Source: Aphelidium insulamus
Lineage: Eukaryota; Aphelidiomycota; Aphelidea; Aphelidiaceae
Assembly (NCBI GenBank): GCA_036784855.1
Contig: JAZDSV010000009.1
Span: forward strand, 105,001-169,000
Direction: 5' to 3'
DNA: 64,000 nt
Shown: piece after piece, positions 1-11,312 of the stretch
Layout: the number at the start of each line of letters is the position of its first letter
Numbering within the stretch: position 1 is the stretch's first letter
Notes under the pieces: generated by a model
Told to the model about the DNA's origin: nothing
The model's database searches: none
What the model saw: the letters and a program-made list of their open reading frames with translations, nothing else
Made by a program: the position numbers and the translations under genes

Positions 1-2663
1 GTCGCACATCGACAATGTTCCTACGGCCAGTGCATAGCTCCTCATCACCACCCTGCGGCACGTCCATTATAGGCGCAACCGACACTTGATCAAGAATGCA
101 ACGCCGCTTAACCATATCCCACACCCACAGCGAACCACGGCTAGTCAGCGCGAGCAGGTGTCGGCCAGCAAGGTACAGCCGAGACACGGGCGCATCCAGC
201 AGCAAACGAGGCAGCGCTCTCCGCCCGCTCTGCATGTGCCATACGACCAGACTGCCATCGGTGGTGGCAGCGCAGTGGTACTCTTGGCTGCACTGCTGCA
301 CTGTGATGTCGCCGTGCACATAATCCGTCCAGCAGACAGTCTGCCCGCACCGACACGATACGCGGGCCAGCTGTTTGGGGCGCACGCCGCCGCCTGCATT
401 GGATTTAATCTTGGTGTATGAGAGCCAGCGGAGATTCCTTACAGTTATTCTCGGCAGTGACAATCAGCGTGCGATCATCATCATCATCGAAGGTCACTTG
501 CAGGCGCATGAATTCTGCTCCTGGAAGCGGCGGCACTGAAACGGCGCGCATTCCCACTTTGGACAGCAGCTGGCGGTCTGACGGTGTCAGCGAAGAAGTA
601 GCGTCATTGCTAATAGATGAGCTCGCAGTCGACGGATAATTCTGGAATGCAATCGCGGTAGGACGGATCGCTGCAGGCGCCGCGGGAGCCGGGCTCTGGA
701 TTGTGACCGGCTGAACGCGCCGTCGACCATCTTTGCCGGTGGTGACCCGCTGTGTCATCAACACATTGACAGCAGCGGTGTTGACAGAAGTCGACGGGGG
801 AAATTGAGACGGTGCAGCGCCGTCACCTTGCCCGTCTGCGCCGCCAAACAGTCGTCGAGCAAGGCTGCTGTTCGCCACAGGTTCAGTGATCGGTGAGGCT
901 GGCCTCCTCGGCAGTGCCAACTCCTCCAGCTCCATTTGCTCGGGATACTCTGGGAACCGAAGATCGCGGCCAGAAGCTTTGTAGCCGAGACGAGACAAGG
1001 CGGCTAGCAGTTCATTGTCGGTGGCGATGCGGTTGCCCAACGCTGCCACGTCCAGAGTCACTGCCGCCACCGTGCCGTCAGCCGAACAGGCAAAACAAGT
1101 CTGGCCATCCGACGACCAACATATATCGAATATTGCACCGGTGAAGAGGCCGCGAATGGCCAGGGGTGCACGTGCCCTTCCACTCTGCCACACGGACAGC
1201 GTGCCGTCCTGGCTGCCCAGTGCGCACACGCAGCAAGGCACCGATGTGGCTTGCACTTCACTGTCAATGGCGTCAGCTGCTGTGACAGAGTAGAATAGTT
1301 TTGGACTGTAGGCGCTACATTCGACTATGCTGCGATGCCCCACCAGACACGCATCCTCTTGCCAGGAGTCGCGGCTAACAACGCTGGCAGTAAATATCGT
1401 TTGTGACTCGTCCACAGCATGCACAGCCAGCACTTGGCTTCCATCGGGGGACCAGCTGTCAGCGTCGTTAGACAATAAAGTTGCCGCGATATCACACAGC
1501 ACACAACATGGAAGGCTACCTCAGGCGCCGGAAGAATGTCTGACCAAAAGACTTTTCAAGCCGGTCAAACACTTGTTTGACCACCGTCCAGTTTTCCGTG
1601 TTCCACACAATCAGAGAACGATCGTCAGACTGGCAATCAACATAAGCACCAAGGCAAGACGTTTCTGGACTGTGTACGTGCCTGCGAGGCCAGAAACTTG
1701 CCAGCCGGATCCCATGCCAGCCCCTTGACAAAACCTTGGTGGTATTCCAGTCGTGTTACTTGCTCTGATTATGTGTTAGCCGCTTTATACAGCATTCATA
1801 ATCACAGTATATATACCAAAGTTCCCGCCAGCTGCCCAGATTATAATTGTGCCGTCAAGCCCGCAAGAAGCCAAGTGCCGCCTATCTGGAGACCACGCCA
1901 GGTCCACCACGTCTATATATCCGTGAGTCTTGTTCATGCATTATTGGCCACTGACCGCTTCGATGCGCTGCAATGCGTCTGACACAGCGCCACGGCTCCA
2001 CACACACTTCCTGACTGCCAAACACTGCACCACGGTACCCGTTGCTATCAGCCGTTAAAAGATGTATGTTTACTTAGGCAATATGCATACATTGAGATAT
2101 ACGTACACGTCACGCTCCCAGATGATAATGATATTATCGCCGTCGGAACTTGAGGCCAAATATCGGCCGTCGCCCGCGCTGAATCTTACACAGAGGACGG
2201 CTCCTGTGGCGCGTGTGAGGGTCAAGTATGCCGCTTGAAGACACGGCACACCATTGTGCAGGGAGAGCGTGGTCAGTAGTTGTGGTGGCGATTCCGCGTC
2301 GGCGGAATTGGCTGTGTCGGCATCCCTGGCCGCACTGTCCATCACAGCACCCATGCTCCACAGCCGGACCTTGGCATCTACGGAAACACAACGCGTACGC
2401 ATGTTAGCATGTTGCAAGATGCGCGCTCTCACGAATACCGATTCCACCTGGTGTCAGTTAGTATGAAGATCAGATACAGCATAGTACAGGCTTCGATACC
2501 AGTTGCGATGCAGGTACCGCGTGGATGCACGTGTACCGAGTATATGCACGTGCGTCGCTGCTTGTCATCTGCACAGACACGTCACACGATATAAGACGGT
2601 ATGGTGGCTGTAAGGCGCCGCACCAAAGTGTGCAATCCACGGCGGTTTGCTTATTGTGGCCAT
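1..2663 (-). CDS. HIRA: HIRA histone chaperone (WD40), 3' end beyond the window
   Basis: HIRA deposits histone H3.3-H4 independently of replication, in the nucleus, with UBN/CABIN-type partners (family knowledge). The N-terminus from ATG 2663 begins MATISKPPWIAHF, like the family start. WD40 blades follow across several short exons (YSVHVHPRGTCIATG, HGYIDVVDLAWSPD, GLAWDPAGKFLAS, SDDRSLIVW). An acidic/Ser-rich linker carries GKDGRRRVQPV near 703-760, which matches the HIRA B-domain used for ASF1 binding. After an intron near 420-470 comes the HIRA C-terminal domain (QEYHCAATTDGSLVVW), which runs off the window at base 1, so the stop is not seen. One intron, near 1630-1690, appears to use a GC donor. 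Identity is firm; exact exon ends are inferred. Confidence 0.9.
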
Positions 2664-3135
2664 GCAGTTCTAATCAATGTTCTGACCTGAACAGGCTCTG
2701 CAAAGTTGGTTCTGGTGTAATGAACTCTTCTGTGTAAAGTCTTTGTACCACCAGCTCGTCGTCATGCTTCATACAGCTGTCTCCTGCTTTACGGAGTGTC
2801 CCTGCATATTTAATACAAATACATGTAAACATCTGGGTATTCATTCAACACGTATTGTCATATTTTTGTAAATGGCCTTGCCAACCGTTACTCTTTTAAC
2901 TGGGTGAGCTTGACCTCCAGTTGCATAAGGCAGAGATCTCAGCATGTCTGTGTTGTTTGACGTTATGTATAAACACTTTTCCCCAGCAGTCAACCATCAA
3001 ATGTAGTGATGATACACAGCTACAGCATGAGCGTAAGTACAACGTGACAAGTGTAGTCAAATAATAGACGATTTAGTCTGAGTCGAAAGCCTGTCCAGCT
3101 AAGACGCTTGCAAATGATGATGACGATGACTCGGT
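2664..3135. other. Intergenic: HIRA 5' flank and AIP1 3' flank
   Basis: No ORF in this stretch shows a recognisable domain. Both neighbours lie on the minus strand, so it should hold the HIRA promoter and the AIP1 3' UTR. I see no clear TATA box or repeat. Confidence 0.5.
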
Positions 3136-3600
3136 TCAAGCAGCGTGATGAGTCACTGACCACACCTTGACACAGGCATCGTGGCCCACACTGATCACGG
3201 TGGATGCATCCTTGTCCAGGAAAGCCACACCGCTCACGCCGTCCTGATGGGCACCCTTGATGGCGATGTACTTCATGGGCTTGGCAACGCTCCAGACGTA
3301 CACATCGCGATCCAGTCCGCCACTGACTGCGTACGCCCCATCCGCACTCCAGGCCACACAGTTTACACGCGAACTGTGAAACACCCACTGGTTCAGCACG
3401 ATCTCGCCCGTGCCCACATTGTACACCAGCACTTTGCGGTCAGTGTCGCACACGGCCAGCATTTTGCTGTCCGCTTTTGGCGAGTAGCTGATCGCTGTAA
3501 TGGCTCCACGATTGCCTTCCAGCACACTGGCAGGAGTCAAGGTACCATCAGCCGCCAGTGACACCAAGTGCACCTTGTGGTCCTATGCGCAATGGAGTGA

Positions 3601-3637
<37 letters not shown>

Positions 3638-5378
3638 CCGTTACTCACATCGGTGCCCACGGCAACCTGTTTGCCATCGGGAGAGATGGCGACGGCAGAC
3701 GGCGTGCCTTGAACAGTGATTGCTTTGCCGATACGGCTTCCACCCTTGACCACAAATACTTCGGCCATAGTCGCCACTACCGACACTTCATTCAGGGAGC
3801 AGATGCTGCGCGGTTGCGATCCCGCCGACAAGTTCAGATCGCTGTGACAGTCAGAGAGAAGGAGAGGTAGTCCGGCCAAAAACTTACGTGTACGAACGCT
3901 TGGACAAATCGACGGCACGCACGGTATCGTCCATGCCCACGCTGACCAGCTGGGCGCCGGCAATGGACATATCCGACACCTGGTTGGTGTGACCCTTGCC
4001 GTTGGTGATTTCGTGTGCCTTGCCCGTGGTCTGCGTGTCCATGGCCGCAACCGGATCTTCCCACGCCAGAATGCGCCCGTCATACGCACCCGTATAGAAT
4101 GTGCGGTCTGTGGCGCGCATTGAAAACGCCGTGATGCCCTTCTGATGGCCGTAGACTTTGTGTACGGGCGATTCCGCGCGCGGGTCAAGGTGGTAAAAGT
4201 CTCCCGACAGCGCCAGCGACACCACGTGCTTGCCGGCCCATAGGTTGCCCACCTGCTGGTCGTCGACAGTTCCGCTGAATTTAATGGTGTTGACGGCCTT
4301 GTGCGCAGCCACATCCCACAGTTTGCAGGTCATGTCGGCAGAGCTGGTCAGCAGCGACTTGCTGTCTGGACTCCACGATACGGCAAGTATGCCGCCAGTG
4401 TGCGCGCCATCCGTAAACTCGGCCACCTTGTCTCCCGTTGCACCGTCATACAAGAAAATCTAGAGATTAATAAGAGACACAATACGTAACAACGATTGCC
4501 TCACTTACCTTGGCGTCAGAGCCAACGGAACAAAAGTGAGCACCGTCCGGCGAGAAGCGAACGGATTGCACAAAGCGTGTGTGGTCCGTGATGGATTTCA
4601 CAAACTTGTAGGGCGGTCCGTGGTAGAAATTGACAGACATGTCGTCGGAGCATGTGACGGCACGGTACGGGCGATTATTGCGAATGTCGCATGCATTGCC
4701 GGCCTTGCTGTGGCCAATAATGTCGCCGCACGAGTTGGCAGTATCAAATGCAAATGCATGGCCATATCTGAACAATTGTTTATAGATAAATATTCATTAA
4801 GTCACACACACAATATATATATACATATATGTACCGTTCTTTGCCGTCACCGACAGCAATTATGCGCTTGGACTCTGAATCCCAGGCAATGTCATTGATA
4901 CGGCTGGAGAGGGGACGGTGCGCAATCTTCAGAATGTGCTCCTCATTAACAGTGTCCCATACGCGGATATTGCCCTGCACATCTGCCATGATGAGTTAAT
5001 TGTATTAGCACTACATACATCTAGACTATAAACCCACCTCCAGATGCAATATAGTATCCAGACGGAGACCATGTGGCGACAGTTGCGGCGCAAGTATGTT
5101 CTGTGTACTCGGTGGCCAGAGCGGGATGCTGCAGTCATCGGCATTGAGTCATCTAGGAGCTACTGTGTGCAGCACCCACCGCCAGAGAGCGCATAATGAT
5201 GGTGCGTCCATTGCAGTAGAGGATCTGCTCGTTCTTGGGATCCGCAGACAAGTGCACCGCTTGCCCGCGAGTGGTGGCCGGAGCGCAAGCCAGCAGCGCC
5301 TCTGCATTAAAACCACAGCATGAGCACGCGGACAAGATGTAATACGCCACGACACCAACTGCGGGAATACGAAGCCAT
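3136..5378 (-). CDS. AIP1: Actin-interacting protein 1 (AIP1/WDR1), WD40 repeats
   Basis: AIP1 works with cofilin to disassemble actin filaments in the cytoplasm (family knowledge). The first exon (ATG 5378) is tiny and, once spliced, gives MASYSRKALLACAPATTRGQ, matching the usual AIP1 start with its PATTRG motif. The rest is a run of WD blades in the AIP1 order: GNIRVWDT, GHSKAGNACDIR, SITDHTRFVQSVRFSPDG, then AHTGGILAVSWSPDSK. The second propeller has GHTNQVSDMSIAG, and the protein ends with WVFHSSRVNCVAWSADGA and VSVGHDACVKVWSV. Length is about 600 residues, typical of the family. At least seven introns are present; one holds an (AT)n tract at 3605-3634 and another an AT-rich tract near 4810-4830. 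The gene looks intact. Confidence 0.93.
3605..3634. repeat. (AT)n microsatellite in an AIP1 intron
   Basis: About 15 uninterrupted AT units within an intron of AIP1. Similar AT tracts occur near 5660-5700, 29563-29597, 39660-39680 and 39932-39960, almost all in introns or between genes. Confidence 0.9.
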
Positions 5379-5659
5379 TTAAGAATGGGAACGAAAGACT
5401 GAAACGCCTCGTTAACGAGGTGTAATAATAACACAATTCTCTTGACAATTAATTGAACGGTGTTTGATGACTTGAACAACTTTAGGACAAATCAGTACAG
5501 CCAAAGTCTCATACATAATACACAATGTCAAGTATCTTGCCGTATTTGTCGACTAGCGGCTCGTCCTTTTTACTTGCGAGCCATTTGTTCTCGCGGAGAT
5601 TTCTGAACTTCGGTGAAACCATGATGTTCGATCGATGCTCCACTGCAGCTTATGTGCAC

Positions 5660-5665
5660 AGGCCC

Positions 5666-5699
<34 letters not shown>

Positions 5700-5700
5700 C
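5660..5700. repeat. AT-rich microsatellite
   Basis: A near-perfect (AT)n tract between AIP1 and the prohibitin gene, beside a decayed ankyrin-type relic. Confidence 0.85.
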
Positions 5701-6060
5701 AACAGATTTTTCGTCACGGTGGCAATCTTCGGATCCCAGGGACATCCATCCCTTATGAATATACACGAGAACTCTGAAATCGCTGAATCGAATAATATTC
5801 TCCTCAATCGCCGCACCCCCAGGTCAGTCATCGTCACGAGCCCATTGGAAAACATTCAAGTGGCCCTGCCTGGCAGCGGCTAGTCACGGCCACTTGGTTA
5901 GAGGGTAACCTTCTGATGCATTCACTTCGGTGAGCTCAATGCTCCTTCATCGGCTAATCTAAAAATGGACATCATATTAAATTCAAAACAGCTCTCGTCG
6001 GTAGCTGCAAGAAGAGTTTTCTGATCCCAGGGACATTAGTGGTGACGCACTATTCCATGC
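5690..6060 (-). pseudogene. Decayed GCPWD-type (ankyrin-like) relic
   Basis: On the minus strand, 5690-5855 reads as a broken relative of the fragment at 8660-8800. Both contain QWARD, then AAI.E..I RFSDF, and end in a CPWD-type repeat. Here the first CPWD cysteine codon has become TGA and the frame is disrupted further on. A second CPW-D-like scrap lies near 6015-6035. GCPWD repeats are known from ankyrin-repeat families in protists and giant viruses. This stretch also holds the AIP1 5' flank. I infer a dead fragment, not a gene. Confidence 0.5.
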
Positions 6061-6208
6061 GGAAGTGACAATATTCATCTGCCATTATAAGAAAAGCACT
6101 ACCTAGCGGACTAGGCCCGAATTGAGCAAGTTCTGGGACGCTACCATGCCACAAGAAATGTTAGTATTCTATTGTGGCATATTTTCCTGTCGCGCCTTTG
6201 CAGTGCTT

Positions 6209-7255
6209 CTAATTAGTGGCCAGATTCAACAACATGTTGCCGCCCGACGGCAAGTATGTCACGTTGCGGGCCTGGGACAGCGTGCCAGATATCTCCTTAC
6301 TGGCTTCAATGCGACGAAGATCGATCATTCCAGCACCATACTTCTGCAGTGACTTGGAAATCAGTTCTGCTGCTGCAGCTTCACCTTCAGCACGAATGAT
6401 TGCAGCGGCACGTTCTTGCTCGGCCTAGATCGCCAGAATATGTAAGGGCAAACAGAAAATATTAGTATGAGTACCTTCTCCACCACAAACTTTGCGCGTT
6501 CAGCCTCCTGTTGGGCAACTTGCTTCTGCTCCACAGCATGAGTGAATTCCTGTCCGAACGCGAGGTGCGTAATGGACACGTCTTCCAGCAGAATGCTGAA
6601 CTCGCCAGCGCGCTTCACCAGATCGTCGCGAATTCGCTTAGAGACCTAGGCACAGTTGCAGCAACTTGTTTATAAAAATATCAACAATATCAAATCATAC
6701 AATTTCACGCTGAGTAATGAGTTCGCCGGCATCGTACTGCGCGACAATGGCCTTCAGCACTTCGTTGCCGATGGAAGGCATTACGCGATCATCATAATCA
6801 AGACCGAGCGACTGGTAGATGCCGGGCAGACTCTTGACATCTGGCCGGTGCATGACACGCAGCGTCAGGCTGACCATTTGCATATCTTCACATGATGATT
6901 AATACATGCAAGAAAACGATATAGTAGTAGCACATGCCTTTCGAGCCGGTGGTGGTGCTGATGTTGCGTGGCTTGGTGCGCACGTCAAAGATGATGGACT
7001 TTTGCAACCATGGCACGAGAAAATGCGTGCCTTCGCCAATGACGGCCTTTTTGACACCCTCAAATCGGTCAAAGATGACGGCGCGGTGTCCGCCGGGCAC
7101 TGCAATGTCGCGTATTAGCTATACATGGACGAGAACACAAGTCAAGCGCGGCACTAACCGTCATACATGCTACTCTGAGCAAGGCTCACGCCACCGCCTA
7201 GCACCACCGCGGCACCAGCAAGACGTTCGAGGAGTTTGGCTGCAGCGGCTGCCAT
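6209..7255 (-). CDS. PHB1: Prohibitin 1 (mitochondrial inner membrane scaffold)
   Basis: Prohibitin 1 forms ring complexes with prohibitin 2 in the inner mitochondrial membrane, stabilising proteins and modulating the m-AAA protease (family knowledge). The spliced protein starts at ATG 7255 ([18 protein letters not shown], a short hydrophobic anchor). It continues with the SPFH/band-7 domain: [51 protein letters not shown]. The coiled coil follows ([28 protein letters not shown]), and the end is [12 protein letters not shown]. The total is about 270 residues, the usual length for PHB1. Five exons are joined by short GT-AG introns. It is divergent from the CCDC6-like gene, with only about 125 bp between the start codons, so the promoter is probably shared. 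Confidence 0.95.
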
Positions 7256-7381
7256 TTGGATAGATTTTGATTCTCGAGCGCGTCAAAGAGGAATTGCAAC
7301 CCTAATTACTGTTGACCCTAATTCAAATTCGCACCTTCTATTTAGCCGCTTTTGACTCTCGCTTAATCATTGTTCCAGAGA

Positions 7382-8434
7382 ATGTCGACACCGAATCCTT
7401 CGGCGCTGGGCCACGAGCGCCACCGCTCCTCCGAGAGGTTTGGCCGCTCCAACATGCATGTCCCAATGCTCATGATTGATAATGTATACAGCTTGACAAG
7501 CATGGCCTCGCTGCATCAGACACTGAACGAGTACCATGCCAACTATCCCGTGGCCAATATAAGCACCGCCGCCGAGATGGACGCCTACTTGGCCTCCCTG
7601 CCCACCGACACTGCTCTGCTGAAGGCCGAGATACGGAAGCTTTGCGAAATCTCCATCCAGCAGGTGTGCACCCACGTCCCTGTGATGTAATGGGGACATT
7701 GACTCAGCACTGTACTGTGCAGCACCACTTGATCAAGAAGTTGAAGCTGGACATTGACATTGAGCATGGTCACACAAAGATCCTACGTCACGATAACGAG
7801 CAGATGAAGAAGGCTGCTGCTGCCATGGTTAGTCGCGAACCGTTCCATCATAAAACTCATCTGTCGCAGTACGCCGCGCAAGAAGTGGAAGAGGAGAAAA
7901 TCACCAACCAGCTGCTGAAACGCATTGATGGCCTGCAGCAGGAAAAATCTGATATTGTAACGCAGATGGAGCGCGAAGAGGAATATATTGCCAATAATCT
8001 GCAGCGTCGCCTGACCAAACTGCAAAAGGAAAAAGTAGAGCTGGAGCGGACCATGGAACAGGAGCAGGAGTTCATGTATGTATGAACATTAGAGATGCAT
8101 AGCTTACCTGTTTAATTATATGCTTTTAGGGTGAACCGATTGACGAAGCAACTTGATGAGTTGCGTCGTAACCAGAGAATGTCACCTTCGGCGTCTGATG
8201 CCAGCATTAATCACCACGCACCGCCGATGGTTAAAACAGCTGCTGACCAACCTGTGGATGAAGAGTTACGACGACTTAAGCTGCAGCTTTCCAAGATGGA
8301 GGATGAGCGTAAGTGCTCATTACTGTCTGCATTCACGCACGCTGATTGTTTACATAGATCAAAAGAGAATTAATGTGTATCAAGAAGAGATTAATCGTCT
8401 CAAATCAAAGTTGGATAAACCGACAAGTACTTGA
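7382..8434 (+). CDS. CCDC6-like coiled-coil protein (DUF2046 family)
   Basis: The ATG at 7382 is the first in frame. A polar N-terminus of about 100 residues leads into a long coiled coil: HHLIKKLKLDIDIEHGHTK, then EEEKITNQLLKRIDGLQQEK, EEEYIANNLQRRLTKLQKEK, and LEQ-like MEQEQEF followed by VNRLTKQLDELRR. This series is the hallmark of CCDC6, a coiled-coil phosphoprotein linked in animals to checkpoint control. Exons are joined by introns near 7670-7720, 7828-7870, 8075-8129 and 8310-8356. The protein ends in a short coil (VYQEEINRLKSKLDK). Function in this organism is unknown. It shares a short divergent promoter with PHB1. Confidence 0.8.
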
Positions 8435-8545
8435 AAAGCTGTTTACTAGTCCATATCATAATATACACATTGAACGGATAAAATGTTGGTTTGAAAAATG
8501 CGGCGTTTGAAGGAGAAACGCGGATAATCATGCGGCAAATTTGCC

Positions 8546-9014
8546 TTGTACTCCATTCAGCAAGATGAACTTCAACAGCCGTTCAGCAATGAGCAGATGG
8601 CCGATCCACTGGTACACATCATGTCTTACCTTCCGAAACAATATGCGCTCGTGTCCTTGGTTTCAAAGGCGTGCAATGGGCTCGTGACAATGACTGTCCG
8701 TGGGATGCGGCCATCAAGGAGCAGATGATACGATACAGTGATTTTAAGGTGTTGCAGTTCATTCACCTGAGCGGCTGTCCGTGGGATCGTAACAATTGCC
8801 AGCATAACCGAAAAAGTGGCGAAATGAAGACGTTTCTTTGGGCTATTGCTAACCGACTTCAATGATAATTTCAAGCGAACACTCCGCAATGGCCCTTGCT
8901 GGACGAGTTAACAGTCGCCGACTGGCTCCACGGTGAACCTCCGTCTCACGATTACGGGCATACGTTTGACATAATAAGATATTCCAGAGAAAATGGATGT
9001 CCAGACCTGTCCTA
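8546..9014 (+). pseudogene. F-box/GCPWD ankyrin-type gene fragment, probably broken
   Basis: The first part (8546-8670) encodes an F-box-like stretch, DPLVHIMSYLPKQYALVSLVSKA. In a different frame follow WARDNDCPWDAAIKEQ and FIHLSGCPWDRNN, two repeats of the GCPWD ankyrin-like type. The same frame hits TGA TAA at 8863-8868 and then resumes with WPLLDELTVADWLHG and a third scrap ending YSRENGCP. A frame change plus tandem stops suggest a decayed member of the family whose inverted twin lies at 5690-6060. A hidden intron could rescue part of it. The remainder of 8435-9240 shows nothing else. Confidence 0.5.
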
Positions 9015-9240
9015 ATGCTACGCAATGCCGGATAAAAAGAGCTCAATGAAGAAGAGATCGAGTCATAGTCAATATAGATAATATGTCTTGAGTAAATATA
9101 CGAAATACCTGGTTGGATGAGGATGTGTGTTAAATCAATCAATTTCACTCAGCGAATCAGCGTCGCAGATTCAATTAGGAGGCGCCCCTTACACGTGTTG
9201 AATATATGCTGGCGCCGTGGCAGCCGGCTTCCATTCACTC

Positions 9241-11144
9241 ATGCAGCCACAAAGAACCGTCATGCACTACTACACAGACTACGACGAGACACGCGGCGAT
9301 GAAGGTCACCAGATACACTCTGGCAAGGCTGTAGTCGCGCCCACAGTGCTCACTGTCGACACCGTGGCTTCCTGCTACTCTCCACGACAGAAGCACCAAG
9401 CGCCGATTATTGACGACTATCGAGCTATGCTGTGGACCTCGGCGTGGATTAGCGCGCAGCTGATTCTCTTTGCGTGTTTCGCCGTGCACTTTGCCACCAG
9501 CGATCGGTATCGCACGGTACGCATCACAATGGGGCCGGGGCTGCCGGTGGCTCGTGCGGCCGCCATGTCTCTGAACGTGAATTGCAGGTCGGTTGACATG
9601 TCAAGTTTCCATCGATTGCTAATCTCATATGTAGTTTGATATTGTTGACGGTGTGCATGAAATTGATGTCCAAGTTGCAGAGGTCGTCGAAGCAGCCATG
9701 CCTCCGTCGTCTTGGCTGTGTGGCTGGCCGTCTCATGGCGCTTCACAAGCACATTGCGCTGACAATAGCGGTACTAACTGTGGTGCACGTCTCAGCTCAT
9801 GCCAGCAATTTTACTCAGGTGTGTCGTCTAATGATAATCATTTTTGTTGAACATCAATAGTATGCCCAGTCGAGCGGCGGCAATTCATATACGGCTACTG
9901 TGCTTTGGTTCACATCGGGCCCGGGATGGACAGGCCAGATAGCACTTCTTTCGCTGGCTTTAATCATTTTTACTTCACTATGCCGGCGGGTTCGCAAGAG
10001 CAATTACAACGTCTTTTACTATACACACCATTTGTTCGCGGTGTTTTACGCTTCATTGCTGCTTCACGGCACATTTTGCATGATCAAACTGGATCCCGAG
10101 ACGCCCGGCGATATGTCAACATCTCAACAGTGTGCCGGTCCGTCGTTCTGGAAGTTTGCTGTAGCGCCCCTCGCACTATACGTCATCGACCGGATTCTTA
10201 GGGAAACGTCCTTGAGCGCCCAAATACGCCACGTCATCTGGCACCCGTCGAACGTACTGGAGGTGCAGTTTGATGTGGAGCAGTGGCGAAGGCGGAATGG
10301 CTGGTATCAGCTGGGCAATGGGTCAAATGTGAGGCTGAGGTGTCCTGAAATATCTCTTCTCGAATGGCATCCTTTCACCCTCTCTTCTGGTGCGAATACT
10401 TTTTTTCACTGCTGACAACTGCTGACAAAAGGTGTAGGTGCCAACTCGAAAATACTCTCGATACACATCAAAGTGTGCGGGGACTGGACTCGAGCATTGG
10501 CAAGGAAGTTTGGAGTGTTTAGCCACCTCGAACACTATTGCTACGGCTATCTGTCCCTATGTGATCGGGTACCCACAATTCATGTCGATGGACCGTACAT
10601 GGGCATGCTGAGCACACTGGGCACAGAGCCAGTTGCAGTGCTAATTGGCGGCGGAATTGGCGCCACACCCACCGCCTCAGTACTCAAGTCACTGTTGCTC
10701 GAACGGCTCTCACTCAAAGCCGACTTGACTGTGCGCATGCACCGCATCTACTTGGTGTGGGTCTGCGGTGACATTGACGCATTCAAGTGGCTGCAGGGAC
10801 AGCTGACGATGCTGGAGGAGATTGGAGTCGACTCGTTCAATCTGACGGTGATGCTATACTGGACGGCGAAACGAGCATCAATGGACACTGTGCATCGCAT
10901 CTATCTGGACCACGGGTCAAATCACGACACTCTGACTGGCCTCAGGTCATCCACACATTTCGGGCGGCCCAATTGGAAGCAGCTGTTCGGACAGGTCGTT
11001 GAGAGTAGCACCGATGGCGAGATGGTCGGAGTGTACACGTGCGGTCCCGAGTTGATGTGCCGCGATGTGGAGCGTGCCTGCCGTAGCGTGGACGTCGAGA
11101 GTGGTCGCCAGAGATTTGTTTGCCGTGCCGAGACATTTCATTGA
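9241..11144 (+). CDS. NADPH oxidase catalytic subunit (NOX/gp91phox type), copy A
   Basis: NOX enzymes move electrons from cytosolic NADPH through FAD and two haems to make superoxide across a membrane. Visible features in order: first TM (AWISAQLILFACFAVHF); GLPVARAAAMSLNVNC, then after an intron LILLTVCMKLMSKL; haem-ligand histidines in HKHIALTIAVLTVVHV and YYTHHLFAVFYASLLLHG; FAD motif HPFTLSSG; DGPYMGML; NADPH motif GGGIGATPTAS; and CGPELM near the end. No EF-hands or peroxidase domain are seen. The best start is ATG 9241, with introns near 9590-9635, 9817-9860 and 10390-10437. Copy B follows directly in tandem. A ferric reductase is the alternative, but the GLP.AR/NC/LILL block favours NOX. 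Confidence 0.88.
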
Positions 11145-11312
11145 TGTAATTAGCGTTTAGCCATGTACATAAAAATACAAGTGTATTCTTAGAAGTGCAT
11201 GTCAAACTCCATCATGCGATTTTCCATTGGCTGCAGAGATGCCATATGATTGGGCGAGACATGCTGCATTGTGGCACTGGAAAACGTGAAGCTACTACAT
11301 GATTTTGTCCGC

